Made by a program: the position numbers and the translations under genes
Origin: an uncultured Clostridia bacterium
Lineage (GTDB): Bacteria; Bacillota; Clostridia; TANB77; CAG-508
NCBI GenBank assembly: GCA_934154515.1
Contig: CAKPGD010000002.1
Location: 1-44,845 of the forward strand
Length of the DNA stretch: 44,845 bases
Reading direction: 5' to 3'
The notes under the pieces: model-generated
Told to the model about the DNA's origin: nothing
What the model saw: only the letters and a program-made list of their open reading frames with translations
Databases searched by the model: none
Part shown: piece by piece, positions 1-8,991 of the stretch
How the letters are laid out: the number at the start of each line of letters is the position of its first letter
Position numbering within the stretch: the stretch's first letter is position 1

Positions 1-1686
1 ACTTATTAAAGATATTATGTAAGATATTTTTGTTAATTTTGTTCCTACATATTTTGTTGAAATAGTTGCTTGTTCTACATCTTCTAGAATTTCACAAGCT
101 ACAAATCCATTGTCTGATTCTATTGTTTTTAAAATAGTTTTTTCTCCATTAATTTCTAATGTTATTTCATATCCTGGATAATAGAAAAATGGCATTTCTA
201 ATATTGTTCCTTTTTCTACGTTTTCTATTTTTGCAGTATTTTCTAAATCTTTCTTTTCTTCTGATACTATATTTGCATTTCCTTGTAATACATATATTTT
301 GTCCTTTCTTTCTTTTAAATATGTACGTTGTAAAAGAAGAGCTTTTTTAGGTAAGTATTCTCTGTTTATACTTAAATGATATACATATGGGTTGTTAATA
401 TTTTGTTTCTCATATTTTTCATCTTTAGTATTGTCATCTGTTTTATATTGTAAAATTATTGGTAATGTATATCCTACCATTGCAACTATTAATATTAATG
501 TTGCTATTAATCTTGATAAATCTTTTTTAAATATCCATTTAATTAATATATACATATTAACTCCAACTGCAAATGCTGAGAAAAAGTTAAAAAATCCTAT
601 CATTCTCCATGGATATTGTAGTTTACAAAGGAAGTTTGGAAATATCATCCATGGGCAGTATTTTGTAGCCATATATAAAGATATTATAGAAAACATTAGT
701 GATAAGATATAAAAATCTTTGTATTTTTTATCTACTTTTTTATATGTGAATATTGTTAATATAAATAATACAAATATTGGTACTCCTATTACAAATGAGC
801 AAGCTTTTTTATCATCACTTATTAGAGCCCATTTATCTACAAAGAATTCACTAATATCTATTGTGTTACCGCTAACATAATTTGCATTTGTAGCCATTAT
901 TTCATCATCAAATATTGGATATTCTGTTGTTGCCTTTGCTTCTAGCATTGGTAGTAAAAAAAATGCTGATATTAAAAGTATAAACGCTCCATTTATAAAT
1001 ATTTTCTTTATTACATCTTTTTCTTTTAACTTTTTTATGTTAAATAATATGTAAATTACACATAATATTGCCATATAAAACGTTGTTACTGTATGAGTTA
1101 GTAATAATCCAGTTGCTCCTATTGCTATAAAATAATGCTTCTTTTTATCCCCATTAAAAAGATTATAAATTCCTATAAATAGTATTGGCATAAATACAAA
1201 TGCAGCAAATTCACCTATTGCAAATCTTATATACACATCTACTAATTTATATGGTGCTATCATATACGCTATTGCCGAAAACAATGATATTGCCTTATTT
1301 TTTGTCACAGTTTCTACAAATTTATACATTGTTATTCCAGACAATGTTATACATATTCCTGCGAATATTTTTAAGGCCAAAGCATATGTTCCAACCACTA
1401 ATTTTATTAAAAGTGGAATATATGTAACTAGCGGATTGTAAAATAAATTCATTGCATAGCCACCATTATTGCAGAAATATGGAGCTACAATTGGTGGTAT
1501 TTCTCCTATTTTGAAAGTATTTTCTGTTCCCAAAATTCTTAATAAATGTAATGAACCATCATGTGTATCTCTTAATTGTATTTGGCTTAATGGAATACTT
1601 AAAATTATTCCTATTACTATAATTATTACATAATGTATCCATTTGTTTGTTTTTATTTGTTGTATTATTTTCTGTACTTTGTTCAT
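1..1686 (-). CDS. Polytopic membrane protein, GT-C / PTPS-related-like (partial, C-terminus outside window)
   Basis: Open frame of 562 codons that runs off the left edge without a stop. It starts with ATG at 1684-1686 after the Shine-Dalgarno GAAAGGAAA. The N-terminus has a signal-anchor helix, followed by an extracytoplasmic DTHDGSLHLLR motif. An Asp-x-His-Asp-Gly-x-x-His arrangement in the first loop is typical of GT-C-like and '6-pyruvoyl-tetrahydropterin synthase-related' membrane proteins. At least eight further hydrophobic helices follow, then a hydrophilic, probably extracellular, domain of about 130 residues. The neighbouring glycosyltransferases suggest it transfers a lipid-linked sugar to a surface polymer; that role is inferred. 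It has its own promoter and lies beyond the rpmF terminator, so it is not obviously co-transcribed with the genes to its right. Confidence 0.75.
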   Translation of the reverse strand, partial: MNKVQKIIQQIKTNKWIHYVIIIVIGIILSIPLSQIQLRDTHDGSLHLLRILGTENTFKIGEIPPIVAPYFCNNGGYAMNLFYNPLVTYIPLLIKLVVGTYALALKIFAGICITLSGITMYKFVETVTKNKAISLFSAIAYMIAPYKLVDVYIRFAIGEFAAFVFMPILFIGIYNLFNGDKKKHYFIAIGATGLLLTHTVTTFYMAILCVIYILFNIKKLKEKDVIKKIFINGAFILLISAFFLLPMLEAKATTEYPIFDDEIMATNANYVSGNTIDISEFFVDKWALISDDKKACSFVIGVPIFVLFILTIFTYKKVDKKYKDFYILSLMFSIISLYMATKYCPWMIFPNFLCKLQYPWRMIGFFNFFSAFAVGVNMYILIKWIFKKDLSRLIATLILIVAMVGYTLPIILQYKTDDNTKDEKYEKQNINNPYVYHLSINREYLPKKALLLQRTYLKERKDKIYVLQGNANIVSEEKKDLENTAKIENVEKGTILEMPFFYYPGYEITLEINGEKTILKTIESDNGFVACEILEDVEQATISTKYVGTKLTKISYIISLIS

Positions 1687-1725
1687 TGTAGTTTCCTTTC
1701 TTTTACTTGTTCTCTTGTTTTTTGT

Positions 1726-1754
1726 ATTCTATCACATATGCTTATTTTTTTAAA
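1726..1754 (-). promoter_or_regulatory. Sigma-A-type promoter for the GT-C-like gene
   Basis: Minus strand: -35 TTTAAA (1749-1754), 17-base spacer, -10 TAGAAT (1726-1731) preceded by an extended TGA. It lies about 40 bases upstream of the start codon. Confidence 0.5.
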
Positions 1755-1798
1755 TATACGTAATAAAAATGTAATATATATGAAATACTTTTTTGCAC

Positions 1799-1826
1799 GA
1801 AAAAAAGCAGCACATAAAATGCTACT
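1799..1826 (-). terminator. Rho-independent terminator of rpmF
   Basis: Minus strand: AGTAGCA, 7-base loop, TGCTGCT (7 pairs, one G-U), then a run of T. It begins about 27 bases after the rpmF stop. Confidence 0.8.
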
Positions 1827-1852
1827 TTGCTACTTCGTTAACAATTTAAGAA

Positions 1853-2035
1853 TTAGTCTTCTTTCTTTGCAACTACTTCTTTTCCATTATAGTAACCACA
1901 TGTTGGGCATACTCTATGTTGCATCATCATTTCATGACAATGTGGACATGCTACTAAGTTTTTATTTTCTAATTTCCATGTTGATCTTTTTAAACCTGTT
2001 CTTGCTTTAGACCATCTTCTTTTTGGTTGTGCCAT
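1853..2035 (-). CDS. rpmF: 50S ribosomal protein L32
   Basis: 60-residue protein of the large ribosomal subunit. The N-terminus AQPKRRWSKARTGLKRSTW is typical of bL32. Residues 30-47 carry CPHC and CPTC, the four zinc-binding cysteines of the C+ form of L32. The length is normal. The start is fixed by GAGGAGGG eight bases upstream. It has its own consensus promoter and terminator, so it is a monocistronic unit between two surface-glycan genes rather than in the common yceD-rpmF arrangement. Confidence 0.97.
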   Translation of the reverse strand: MAQPKRRWSKARTGLKRSTWKLENKNLVACPHCHEMMMQHRVCPTCGYYNGKEVVAKKED

Positions 2036-2113
2036 TTTAATTCCCTCCTCTTTTAAGTAAGTTATTCTATATGTATATCTATTTACATAGTCGTTTATTT
2101 TCAGTACCTTAAA

Positions 2114-2142
2114 ATTATACTAAAATTTATTATTGTTGTCAA
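2114..2142 (-). promoter_or_regulatory. Consensus sigma-A promoter of rpmF
   Basis: Minus strand: perfect TTGACA (2137-2142), 17-base spacer, perfect TATAAT (2114-2119). It overlaps the last codons of the upstream glycosyltransferase gene. Confidence 0.85.
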
Positions 2143-3298
2143 TAGGTTGGTTAAAAATTGATTCATATTTTTCTACAATTCTTTTCCAGTTATATTCGTC
2201 TTCTATTCTTTTTCTTGCTTTTTTTGCTAGTTCTTCTATTTCTTCTTTAGAAATACTTTCCATTTTTTCTAGTAAAGAACTTAAATTTCCTTCTTCTTTA
2301 TTCCAATATTTTGCCCCTTGTTTTGCAACTTCATTATTAAAACCTACATCTAATAATAAATTTAATTTTGTAGTTGAAAGAGCTTCTAATAGAGATGGGT
2401 TTGTTCCTCCTACTTCATGTCCATGTAAATATCCATATGCATTTTTTCTAATTAATGTAAGTAGTTCTTGGTCATATACTGTTCCTACAAATTTTATTCT
2501 TTTATCCTTTTCAAAGCCAGTTTTTTCTTTTAGATATTCATAGAATTTATTTTTTTCTACATTTGTTATAATTACTAAGTCTTTATCTATATTTGATTTC
2601 ATAAATTCTCTTATCATTGTTTCATAGTTGTTTTCTGGAACAAATCTACCTACTATTAGATAGTAATTATTTCTTTTTATATTTTTTTCTTTGTACCATT
2701 GTTCTAATTTTTCATTATTTTCTTCTACCTTTGTTATGTCAGAACCATATGCTATAAAAGTAGTGTTTGGATTATATTTTTTATATTCTTCTTTTATATA
2801 ATTTTCAATGCTTATAGAATCACAAATTAATAGGTCTGCATGTTTTGCCATTTTTCCTTCACAGACTTTAAAGAATTTCTTTAATACTGCATTCCATTTA
2901 GCTCTTTTCCATTCACATCCATCTGGGTTAACATACACTTTTGCACCTAATTTGTGAAATCTTTTTTTATAAAATCCCACAAATAATCCTACACCTGTTC
3001 CAAGTATATATACAATTGCATTATGAATGTTGTTTTTCTTTATATATTTTATTGTTCTTTCTAATGCTATTAAATCATAGTATTCTGCTTTTGCTGCCCC
3101 TATATTGGGTACTTTTATATTAAAACATCTCGCATTGTTATATTCAAATTCTGAGTTGTCTTCTCCTATACACGCTACATGATATTTTATATTTTGGCTT
3201 TCTTTCTTTGCTGTTAAATTTTCTACAAATGTTTCAAATCCACCGTATTTTGCTGGAATTCCATTTGAACCGATTAAAAATACATGTTTTTCTTCCAT
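2120..3298 (-). CDS. Glycosyltransferase family 4 with DUF1972 N-terminus (rhamnosyltransferase-like)
   Basis: 392 residues. The N-terminal half starts with FLIGSNGIPAKYGGFETFVE, the signature of the DUF1972 domain found in beta-1,4-rhamnosyltransferases of capsule and cell-wall polysaccharide pathways. The C-terminal half has the GT4 Rossmann features YLIVGRFVPENN (about 215-226) and GHEVGGTNPSLLEAL (about 293-307), where the Glu pair binds the nucleotide sugar. No signal peptide or membrane helix is seen, so it acts on the cytoplasmic face. It is the last gene of the argS-VanZ-GT2-GT2-GT4 run. No good Shine-Dalgarno precedes the ATG. Acceptor and donor sugars are not shown by the sequence. 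Confidence 0.85.
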   Translation of the reverse strand: MEEKHVFLIGSNGIPAKYGGFETFVENLTAKKESQNIKYHVACIGEDNSEFEYNNARCFNIKVPNIGAAKAEYYDLIALERTIKYIKKNNIHNAIVYILGTGVGLFVGFYKKRFHKLGAKVYVNPDGCEWKRAKWNAVLKKFFKVCEGKMAKHADLLICDSISIENYIKEEYKKYNPNTTFIAYGSDITKVEENNEKLEQWYKEKNIKRNNYYLIVGRFVPENNYETMIREFMKSNIDKDLVIITNVEKNKFYEYLKEKTGFEKDKRIKFVGTVYDQELLTLIRKNAYGYLHGHEVGGTNPSLLEALSTTKLNLLLDVGFNNEVAKQGAKYWNKEEGNLSSLLEKMESISKEEIEELAKKARKRIEDEYNWKRIVEKYESIFNQPIDNNNKF

Positions 3299-3379
3299 TT
3301 TTTTCGTATAATCATCTTATAGAAATATTAATCTATTAGCCTGATTAATCCCTTTCATTTATATTTTATATCTTATTAA

Positions 3380-4291
3380 TTAAAATTTATTAAGCAAAAT
3401 TGCTAATTTCATTTTTAAATCTATTTTTTTATTGTTACTTCTAAATTCTTTATTTTTTAGTAAATATTTCTTTGCCTTTTTGTTTTTCTGATAGCTTAAT
3501 AAGTTATCTATTACTTCTTTTGCATTTTTTGTTAATAAATTTTCATATCCATTTTTTAGTTCTTTTGCTATATTAACTCTCATACTTACGTTATTTTTAA
3601 ATGCTATCTTGAATTGTTTTTTTAATTTTTGAATACCCTCGTCTTTATAACCTAGAACGTTATCTCCGTGTTGTCTATATTTTATATATGTTTTTTCATC
3701 TATTATTACATTTCCTCCAATTGCATAACATACTCTTGTTATCCATGAATCATGCATTATTATATATTTTGGTTTATACATTCTTATTATATCACATAGC
3801 TTTTCATTAAAAACCATTGTACAACCAGTTGCAAAATTCTTAATCATTGCTCCTTCAAATGTAAAATTTCCAGAGACTAATTTATTTTCAATAAAGTTTA
3901 AATTTTCATCTACAATTTCTAATGATGATAGATATAATGTTGGTGTTTCTAAGTCTTTTGAATTATTTTCAATTTTTTCAATAGCAGATATTAATTTTTT
4001 AGGCATCCATATGTCATCTTGGTCTGCAAACGCATAGTAGTCTGTTTTATTTGATTTATCAACCAACTCCATAAAACTTCTTGCAGGTCCCAGGTTTTCT
4101 CCTTCATAATATGCTATATTATTATAATTTTCTGATAGTTCTTTTAATATTTCTATTGTTCTATCTTTTGAGCCATCATCTCTTATTAAAATTGAGATTT
4201 CTACATTTTCCTGTTTTAATATACTTTTTATTTGCTCTTCCAGGTATTTTTCTCCATTATAAGTTGATAGCAATACTTGTACTTTTTTCAT
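3380..4291 (-). CDS. Glycosyltransferase family 2 (rhamnosyltransferase-like)
   Basis: 303 residues with a GT-A fold. The N-terminus VQVLLSTYNGEKYLEEQI is the nucleotide-binding start. RDDGSKDRT (about 37-45) and FADQDDIW (about 88-95) give the Asp-x-Asp-type metal site, and the MHDSW region near 190 fits the acceptor and catalytic loop. It closely resembles the next gene upstream in motif order, so the pair probably arose by duplication. It starts five bases after the stop of that gene, with a weak AAGGA element, which fits translational coupling. A role in building a rhamnose-containing surface polymer is inferred from family and context. Confidence 0.85.
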   Translation of the reverse strand: MKKVQVLLSTYNGEKYLEEQIKSILKQENVEISILIRDDGSKDRTIEILKELSENYNNIAYYEGENLGPARSFMELVDKSNKTDYYAFADQDDIWMPKKLISAIEKIENNSKDLETPTLYLSSLEIVDENLNFIENKLVSGNFTFEGAMIKNFATGCTMVFNEKLCDIIRMYKPKYIIMHDSWITRVCYAIGGNVIIDEKTYIKYRQHGDNVLGYKDEGIQKLKKQFKIAFKNNVSMRVNIAKELKNGYENLLTKNAKEVIDNLLSYQKNKKAKKYLLKNKEFRSNNKKIDLKMKLAILLNKF

Positions 4292-4296
4292 TTTTA

Positions 4297-5280
4297 TTAA
4301 TATTCCTTATTTCTTTTTTTATTTTTTAAATCAAATACTATTCTTACGAAAAATGGTAAGTTTAGAACTATAAAGTTTTTCATAAATTGGCTAGGCATTT
4401 CATATCTATATAATTTTATAAAAATTTTCCACTTTCTAAAATTGAAGTTTTTCTTTTTACTTAACATTTTAAAATATTCTAATGCTTGTACATTTTGTTT
4501 TCTTAATTTTTCATTGAATATTTGTTCATTTTGTACATATGTTTCAAATGTTCCAATTCTGCTATTTATAGATAAATCTCTTACTTCGTCTAATTTGCTT
4601 GCTGTTTTGCTTGCTTTTTTAGTTCCTACTTGATTTTTGCCATGTTGTCTATATAATATGTATGGTGTTTCTAAATATCCTACTTTTCCTTTTAAAGAAA
4701 CTATTAATCCTATCCAATAGTCATGAATCATATATTTTGAATTTTTTGGAAGTGGTAAAATTTCTTTTAAAAATTCTTTTTTAGAAAGCATTGTACATCC
4801 TGTCATACAATTATATAAATATTGAAGTCTATAATCTTTATGGTATTTTTTTATTTTATGATTCAAATGCATATATGCATTATATGAATTGTGTATAGTA
4901 TTTAAGTTCTCGTCTACTACTTGTAAATCTCCAAAAACTAAATCTAAATTTTCTTTTTCAAGTTTTTCTACTGTTTTTTCTATTTTTTCTTTTTTCCATA
5001 CATCATCTTGATCACATAGCATATATAAATTATTTTCCACTTTATTTAGTAAGAATTCAAAATTACGCACATAACCCAAATTATTTTCTTGATAATATAT
5101 TTCTATTTTTTCATTATTTTCATATTGTTTTAAGACTTCTCTTGTTCCATCTTTTGAACAATCATCTGAAATTATTATTCTAATATTTGTATATGTTTGG
5201 TTTAATATACTTTCTATTTGTTCTTTTATGTATTTTTCTCCATTATATGTTGCAAGTAATACATCTACTTTTTCATTCAT
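4297..5280 (-). CDS. Glycosyltransferase family 2 (rhamnosyltransferase-like)
   Basis: 327 residues with a GT-A fold. Motifs in order are VDVLLATYNGEKYIKEQI (N-terminus), SDDCSKDGTREV (about 38-49), LCDQDDVWKK (about 89-98), a GCTML segment near 160, and IHDYWIG near 184. It lacks predicted membrane helices apart from a hydrophobic C-terminal stretch that may sit on the membrane. It begins six bases after the VanZ-family gene with no Shine-Dalgarno, so it probably depends on coupling. It is a paralogue of the downstream GT2. Donor and acceptor are unknown. Confidence 0.85.
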   Translation of the reverse strand: MNEKVDVLLATYNGEKYIKEQIESILNQTYTNIRIIISDDCSKDGTREVLKQYENNEKIEIYYQENNLGYVRNFEFLLNKVENNLYMLCDQDDVWKKEKIEKTVEKLEKENLDLVFGDLQVVDENLNTIHNSYNAYMHLNHKIKKYHKDYRLQYLYNCMTGCTMLSKKEFLKEILPLPKNSKYMIHDYWIGLIVSLKGKVGYLETPYILYRQHGKNQVGTKKASKTASKLDEVRDLSINSRIGTFETYVQNEQIFNEKLRKQNVQALEYFKMLSKKKNFNFRKWKIFIKLYRYEMPSQFMKNFIVLNLPFFVRIVFDLKNKKRNKEY

Positions 5281-5285
5281 TTTTT

Positions 5286-5789
5286 TTAATTAATGTTAGA
5301 TTTTTCTTCTAGCATTCCTTTCTGTTTTATTTTTCGAAAAATAGTTACAATTATCATAACAATTACTATTCCTGTTAGTACTCCTAATGAGTCTATGCAG
5401 ACATCTCTTAATTCACAACTTCTTCCTTCTATAAATAGCTGATGTATCTCATCTGACGTTGCATACGCAATTCCAAAAAGTAAGCTATATATGCCCCTTT
5501 TTAAGTCTGTATTGTTAAATGTTAAAGCAAAGCTCATTACCCATATTCCTAATGATGTGTATATTGAAAAGTGAGCTAATTTTCTTACTATTGGTTGTAA
5601 AATTTCTTGTGCTATTTGCTCTTTTTCATTTTCTGGCATATTTTTAAATTGTGGAAAAGTAGTTATTATGAAATTTACTACTCTTCCACTTGTATTACTT
5701 GATGTATCTGCTACTTGATTAGAAAAGTGAAATATTGTTATACAATTTATTATTATTAATGTTAAAAAAATCAATCTTTTTATTTTCAT
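5286..5789 (-). CDS. VanZ-family membrane protein
   Basis: 167 residues with four membrane helices. It has the family pattern: helix 1 ending in HFSNQ, a hydrophilic loop, then KLAHFSIYTSLG (about 92-103) and SDEIHQLFIEGRSCELRDVCIDSLG (about 132-156), the conserved D-E-x-H-Q and R-x-x-x-x-D-x-x-D-x-x-G motifs. VanZ-like proteins occur widely in Firmicutes; in VanA-type clusters VanZ gives low-level teicoplanin resistance, but most homologues have no known role. A strong AGGGGAAAAA precedes the ATG. It sits between argS and the glycosyltransferases, probably in one transcript. Confidence 0.9.
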   Translation of the reverse strand: MKIKRLIFLTLIIINCITIFHFSNQVADTSSNTSGRVVNFIITTFPQFKNMPENEKEQIAQEILQPIVRKLAHFSIYTSLGIWVMSFALTFNNTDLKRGIYSLLFGIAYATSDEIHQLFIEGRSCELRDVCIDSLGVLTGIVIVMIIVTIFRKIKQKGMLEEKSNIN

Positions 5790-5815
5790 TTTTTCCCCTA
5801 ATTTGTGTTTTATTT

Positions 5816-7522
5816 TTACATACGGTCTGGCATTTCAATACCAAGTAAACTAGCACCTGATTTCAATATTGTTCCTACTGCATATGTTAAATATAAACGT
5901 GCGTCTTGTAGTTTTTTGTCGTCTGTAATTATTTTATTTGCATTGTAAAAACTACTAAAGTTTTGTGCTAAATCTATTAAATATCTTGACAATATAGATG
6001 GTTCATTTTTGTCTGTTACTTGTTTTAAAACATCTTCAAAATTATAAATAGTTTTTATTGTTTCAATTGATTGTTCATCATTTAATGTTGAAACATCTAT
6101 ATCTTCAAAGTTTGGTATATATCCTGCTTTTTCAAGTACACTTTTTGTACGTACATAAATATATTGAATATATGGTCCTGTTTCTCCTTGGAAATTAAGC
6201 ATTACATCCCAGTCAAACACTTCATCTTTAATTCTATTATTTGAAAGGTCATTAAATATAACTGCTCCAATTCCAACTTTTTTAGCAACCTCTTCTTTAT
6301 TTTCAAGTTCTGGATTTTTCTCTTCTATTACTTTTAAAGCTCTTGAAATAGCTTCATTTAGTAAATCTTCTAATTTTATAATATTTCCTTCCCTTGTAGA
6401 CATTTTTCCTTCTTTTAGTCTTACCATTCCAAATGGAACATGTTCTAATCCATTTGTATATTTCTCATCTAATCCTAAAAGTTTTGCTACTTCAAATACT
6501 TGTTTAAAATGTAGCACTTGTTCATAAGATGTTACATATAAAGCTTTATCAAAGTCATATGTTCTTGCTCTATAAAGTATTGCTGCTAAGTCACGTGTTG
6601 CATATGTTGTTGAGCCATTTGTTTTTCCTATAATGCATGGTGCTGTATCTTCGCCTAATTCTATTATTCTTGCTCCTTCAGATTCTACAAGTTTTCCTGT
6701 TGCTTCTAATTTTTCTACTACTTCTGCCATTTTATCTGAATAGAAAGCTTCTCCATTCCATGAGTCAAATTTGCTTCCTAATAAGTCATATACTTTTTGG
6801 AATTCTTTTAAACTTAAACTTCTAAATCTTTTCCATATTTCAGTGCAGTACTCATCACCATCTTCTAATTTTTTAAAGTTGTTTCTACACTCTTCTAAAA
6901 CACTTTCGTCTTCTTTACAAAGTGCATTTATTCTTATATATATTTTTGTAAGTTCATCTATTGGCTTGGCTTCTATGTTATATTCTTTTCCCCATCTTTT
7001 ATATCCTTCTATTAGCTTACCAAATTGTGTTCCATAGTCTCCTAAATGGTTTATTCCTGTTACATTATAACCTAAATATTTGTATATATTGTATAATGCT
7101 CCACCAATTACTGTTGAACGTAAATGTCCTATATGAAATGGTTTTGCAATATTAGGAGATGAATAGTCTATTACTATATTTTTTCCATTACCTATTGTAC
7201 TTGTTCCATATTTTTCTTTTTTCTCTGAAAATTCCTTTAAAACATCTTCTACTAAAGCTGTATTATTTACAAAGAAATTTAAGTATCCTCCAACTATTTC
7301 AACTTTAGAAATAAGTTTTTCGTCTACTTCTATATTTTCTTTTATATCACTTGCAATTGCTGGTGGTGCTTTTCTTAGTTCTTTTGCAAGTTTAAAGCAT
7401 GGAAATGCATAATCTCCCATACTTGTATCTTTTGGAACTTCTATATAATTTTCTAACTCTTCTTTATTTAAATTTGTTGCTTTTGCAATACTTTCTGCTA
7501 TTATTTTTTTAAAATCTAACAT
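5816..7522 (-). CDS. argS: Arginyl-tRNA synthetase
   Basis: 568 residues, a normal length for a class I ArgRS. The N-terminal tRNA D-loop-binding domain ends near residue 95. The catalytic domain has the HIGH motif (HIGH, 130-133) after SSPNIAKPF, then KMSTREG (373-379). The C-terminal anticodon-binding helices end in the typical short MPDRM tail. It charges tRNA-Arg, which is relevant to the CGG observation in this window, because CGG decoding depends on which arginine tRNAs exist. It leads a run with the VanZ and glycosyltransferase genes. The start is supported by GAGGAGAG and a promoter 42 bases upstream. Confidence 0.97.
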   Translation of the reverse strand: MLDFKKIIAESIAKATNLNKEELENYIEVPKDTSMGDYAFPCFKLAKELRKAPPAIASDIKENIEVDEKLISKVEIVGGYLNFFVNNTALVEDVLKEFSEKKEKYGTSTIGNGKNIVIDYSSPNIAKPFHIGHLRSTVIGGALYNIYKYLGYNVTGINHLGDYGTQFGKLIEGYKRWGKEYNIEAKPIDELTKIYIRINALCKEDESVLEECRNNFKKLEDGDEYCTEIWKRFRSLSLKEFQKVYDLLGSKFDSWNGEAFYSDKMAEVVEKLEATGKLVESEGARIIELGEDTAPCIIGKTNGSTTYATRDLAAILYRARTYDFDKALYVTSYEQVLHFKQVFEVAKLLGLDEKYTNGLEHVPFGMVRLKEGKMSTREGNIIKLEDLLNEAISRALKVIEEKNPELENKEEVAKKVGIGAVIFNDLSNNRIKDEVFDWDVMLNFQGETGPYIQYIYVRTKSVLEKAGYIPNFEDIDVSTLNDEQSIETIKTIYNFEDVLKQVTDKNEPSILSRYLIDLAQNFSSFYNANKIITDDKKLQDARLYLTYAVGTILKSGASLLGIEMPDRM

Positions 7523-7563
7523 TAAAATCTCTCCTCAAATATTTCTTTTTACAATCTTTACTT

Positions 7564-7592
7564 ATTTTAACAAAAAAATCCATTTATTTCAA
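7564..7592 (-). promoter_or_regulatory. Sigma-A promoter of argS
   Basis: Minus strand: TTGAAA (7587-7592), 17-base spacer, TAAAAT (7564-7569), about 40 bases before the argS start. Confidence 0.7.
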
Positions 7593-7686
7593 TAATTTTC
7601 TATTTATTTATTACTTTTTGTGAGTCTTTTTTTGATATAAATTTTTATTGTTTTTGCTTGATTATTTGTATACTACAATTTTAGGC

Positions 7687-7713
7687 AAAAAAAGAAAGCA
7701 TTTCTGCTTTCTT
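7687..7713 (-). terminator. Rho-independent terminator of the prepilin-like gene
   Basis: Minus strand: GAAAGCA, loop GAAA, TGCTTTC, followed by a run of T. It starts 10 bases after the stop codon at 7721. Confidence 0.9.
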
Positions 7714-7720
7714 AAATAAT

Positions 7721-8668
7721 CTACATGGTATATGGATTTTCGCTTGTTCCACTTCCTCCTGTTATCTTGATATCAGATTTTAGAGAGAAACATGGACGAA
7801 GACCTAAAGAGTATGCGTAGCCATACGTCTTACTGTTTTTATCATCTATATTACATAGCCTTGTATCATTTGATAATCCAATGTTATATGCATCACGTAC
7901 ATAGAAGTTGCAGCCATATGGGTCTGAAAGTACACGGCGAGACGCCAACCAATAGTTTTCCCCTGTTTTCCATATATTTAAGCTTTCTAGTTGTGCTTTA
8001 TCCGTTTTGTAGTTTACATCTTCTCCTTTCATACTATTTGCTCCTGCAACTGATGAGCCAAATTGTAAAGTAACTGGTCCTGCGTTTTCTGAATTTTTAT
8101 TTATAAATGTTCCATTTTTAATTGTTGGCACACTTCCTACACATCTTGCATCTGTTGCATATGCTCTATTTAAATATTTTCCTGCTTCTGTATTTAGAGT
8201 TGTTATTGCATTATTATAAGAATCTCTTCCAGTAGCCCAATCATTTCCTCCTAAAGTTACATCTGCTATATTTTTATCTGCTATTATTTGCAAACCATAT
8301 TCTGAATTTGCATCATATAATACTCTACATATTACTACTCCATTTTCTCCTACATTGCTTAGTCCTGTATTATATTTTATATAAGTTCCTGCTGTTAAAT
8401 CTTTTGTACTTTTTGGTGATTTATTTTCGTCACTTCCTGTTTCTCCATTTGCTAATTGCTCAGCAAGTACATTTAATCTTACTTGTTCTTCTTCCTGTGC
8501 ATTTATATATAAATTTCTGGCTTCTCTTGCTCGTGTTATTATTCCATTATTTCCTATTGTCATACTTATTGTTATTCCCGCTAATATTATTAACACTACT
8601 ATTGTGATAACTAAAGCTATTAATGTTATGGCTTTTTGATTTTTTAATTTACCTTTAACTTTGTACAT
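7721..8668 (-). CDS. Prepilin-like surface protein with C-terminal lectin-like (DUF6273/FGE-type) domain
   Basis: 315 residues. After a short basic leader comes KAITLIALVITIVVLIILAGI (about 13-33), a variant prepilin N-terminal helix lacking the classical G-F-x-x-x-E cleavage site. A coiled-coil-like stretch rich in Glu, Gln and Arg follows (about 45-75). The C-terminal domain contains NYWLASRRVLSD (about 240), FYVRDAYNIG and LGLRPCFSLKSD (about 290), a pattern of C-type-lectin / formylglycine-enzyme-like folds found in many clostridial secreted proteins. Codons in 7800-7960 are richer in GC (CGC, CGT, GCG, ACG) than the rest of the gene. It stands alone with its own promoter, AAGGAGAT ribosome site and terminator. 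The function is unknown; adhesion or ligand binding is likely. Confidence 0.75.
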   Translation of the reverse strand: MYKVKGKLKNQKAITLIALVITIVVLIILAGITISMTIGNNGIITRAREARNLYINAQEEEQVRLNVLAEQLANGETGSDENKSPKSTKDLTAGTYIKYNTGLSNVGENGVVICRVLYDANSEYGLQIIADKNIADVTLGGNDWATGRDSYNNAITTLNTEAGKYLNRAYATDARCVGSVPTIKNGTFINKNSENAGPVTLQFGSSVAGANSMKGEDVNYKTDKAQLESLNIWKTGENYWLASRRVLSDPYGCNFYVRDAYNIGLSNDTRLCNIDDKNSKTYGYAYSLGLRPCFSLKSDIKITGGSGTSENPYTM

Positions 8669-8798
8669 TTCTTTTATCTCCTTCTTTTGTTTTATTTTGC
8701 TCTTTTTGTTACATATTTATGCCTTTTTAGCTTATTATTTTGTCTATCTTTCATCATTATTTATAATTATGTAACTAAGTTGCTACTTATTTTACATT

Positions 8799-8827
8799 AT
8801 TTTACTATTAAATATTTGTTAAGTCAA
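8799..8827 (-). promoter_or_regulatory. Sigma-A promoter of the prepilin-like gene
   Basis: Minus strand: TTGACT (8822-8827), 17-base spacer, TAAAAT (8799-8804). The implied 5' untranslated region is about 120 bases, long enough for regulation, though I see no recognised riboswitch in it. Confidence 0.65.
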
Positions 8828-8911
8828 TAAGTTTTTCTTCGAAAATTTATCTTTTACTATTTTAGGCACTTTTTTATTTGTTTTCAAGCTAACATCAAAT
8901 AATAGTCACGC

Positions 8912-8950
8912 ATAAAAAAACAGGATTTCTAATAATAGATTCCCGTTTTT
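8912..8950 (-). terminator. Rho-independent terminator of the phosphofructokinase gene
   Basis: Minus strand: AACGGGA pairs with TCCTGTT, with a small internal bulge and further TCT/AGA pairing, then a run of T. A/T tracts flank both sides, so it could act in both directions. Apart from this and the promoter at 8799-8827, the gap 8669-8991 shows nothing I recognise. Confidence 0.75.
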
Positions 8951-8991
8951 TCTTATAAACTATATAAATTTTTCTGTTAAAAAGATTAATA

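Noticed and set aside
159..1427. Several plus-strand open frames of 60-106 codons in the first 1.4 kb
   Set aside because: They lie opposite the long GT-C-like frame, are Leu/Phe/Ile-rich shadows of AT-rich minus-strand coding and lack ribosome sites.
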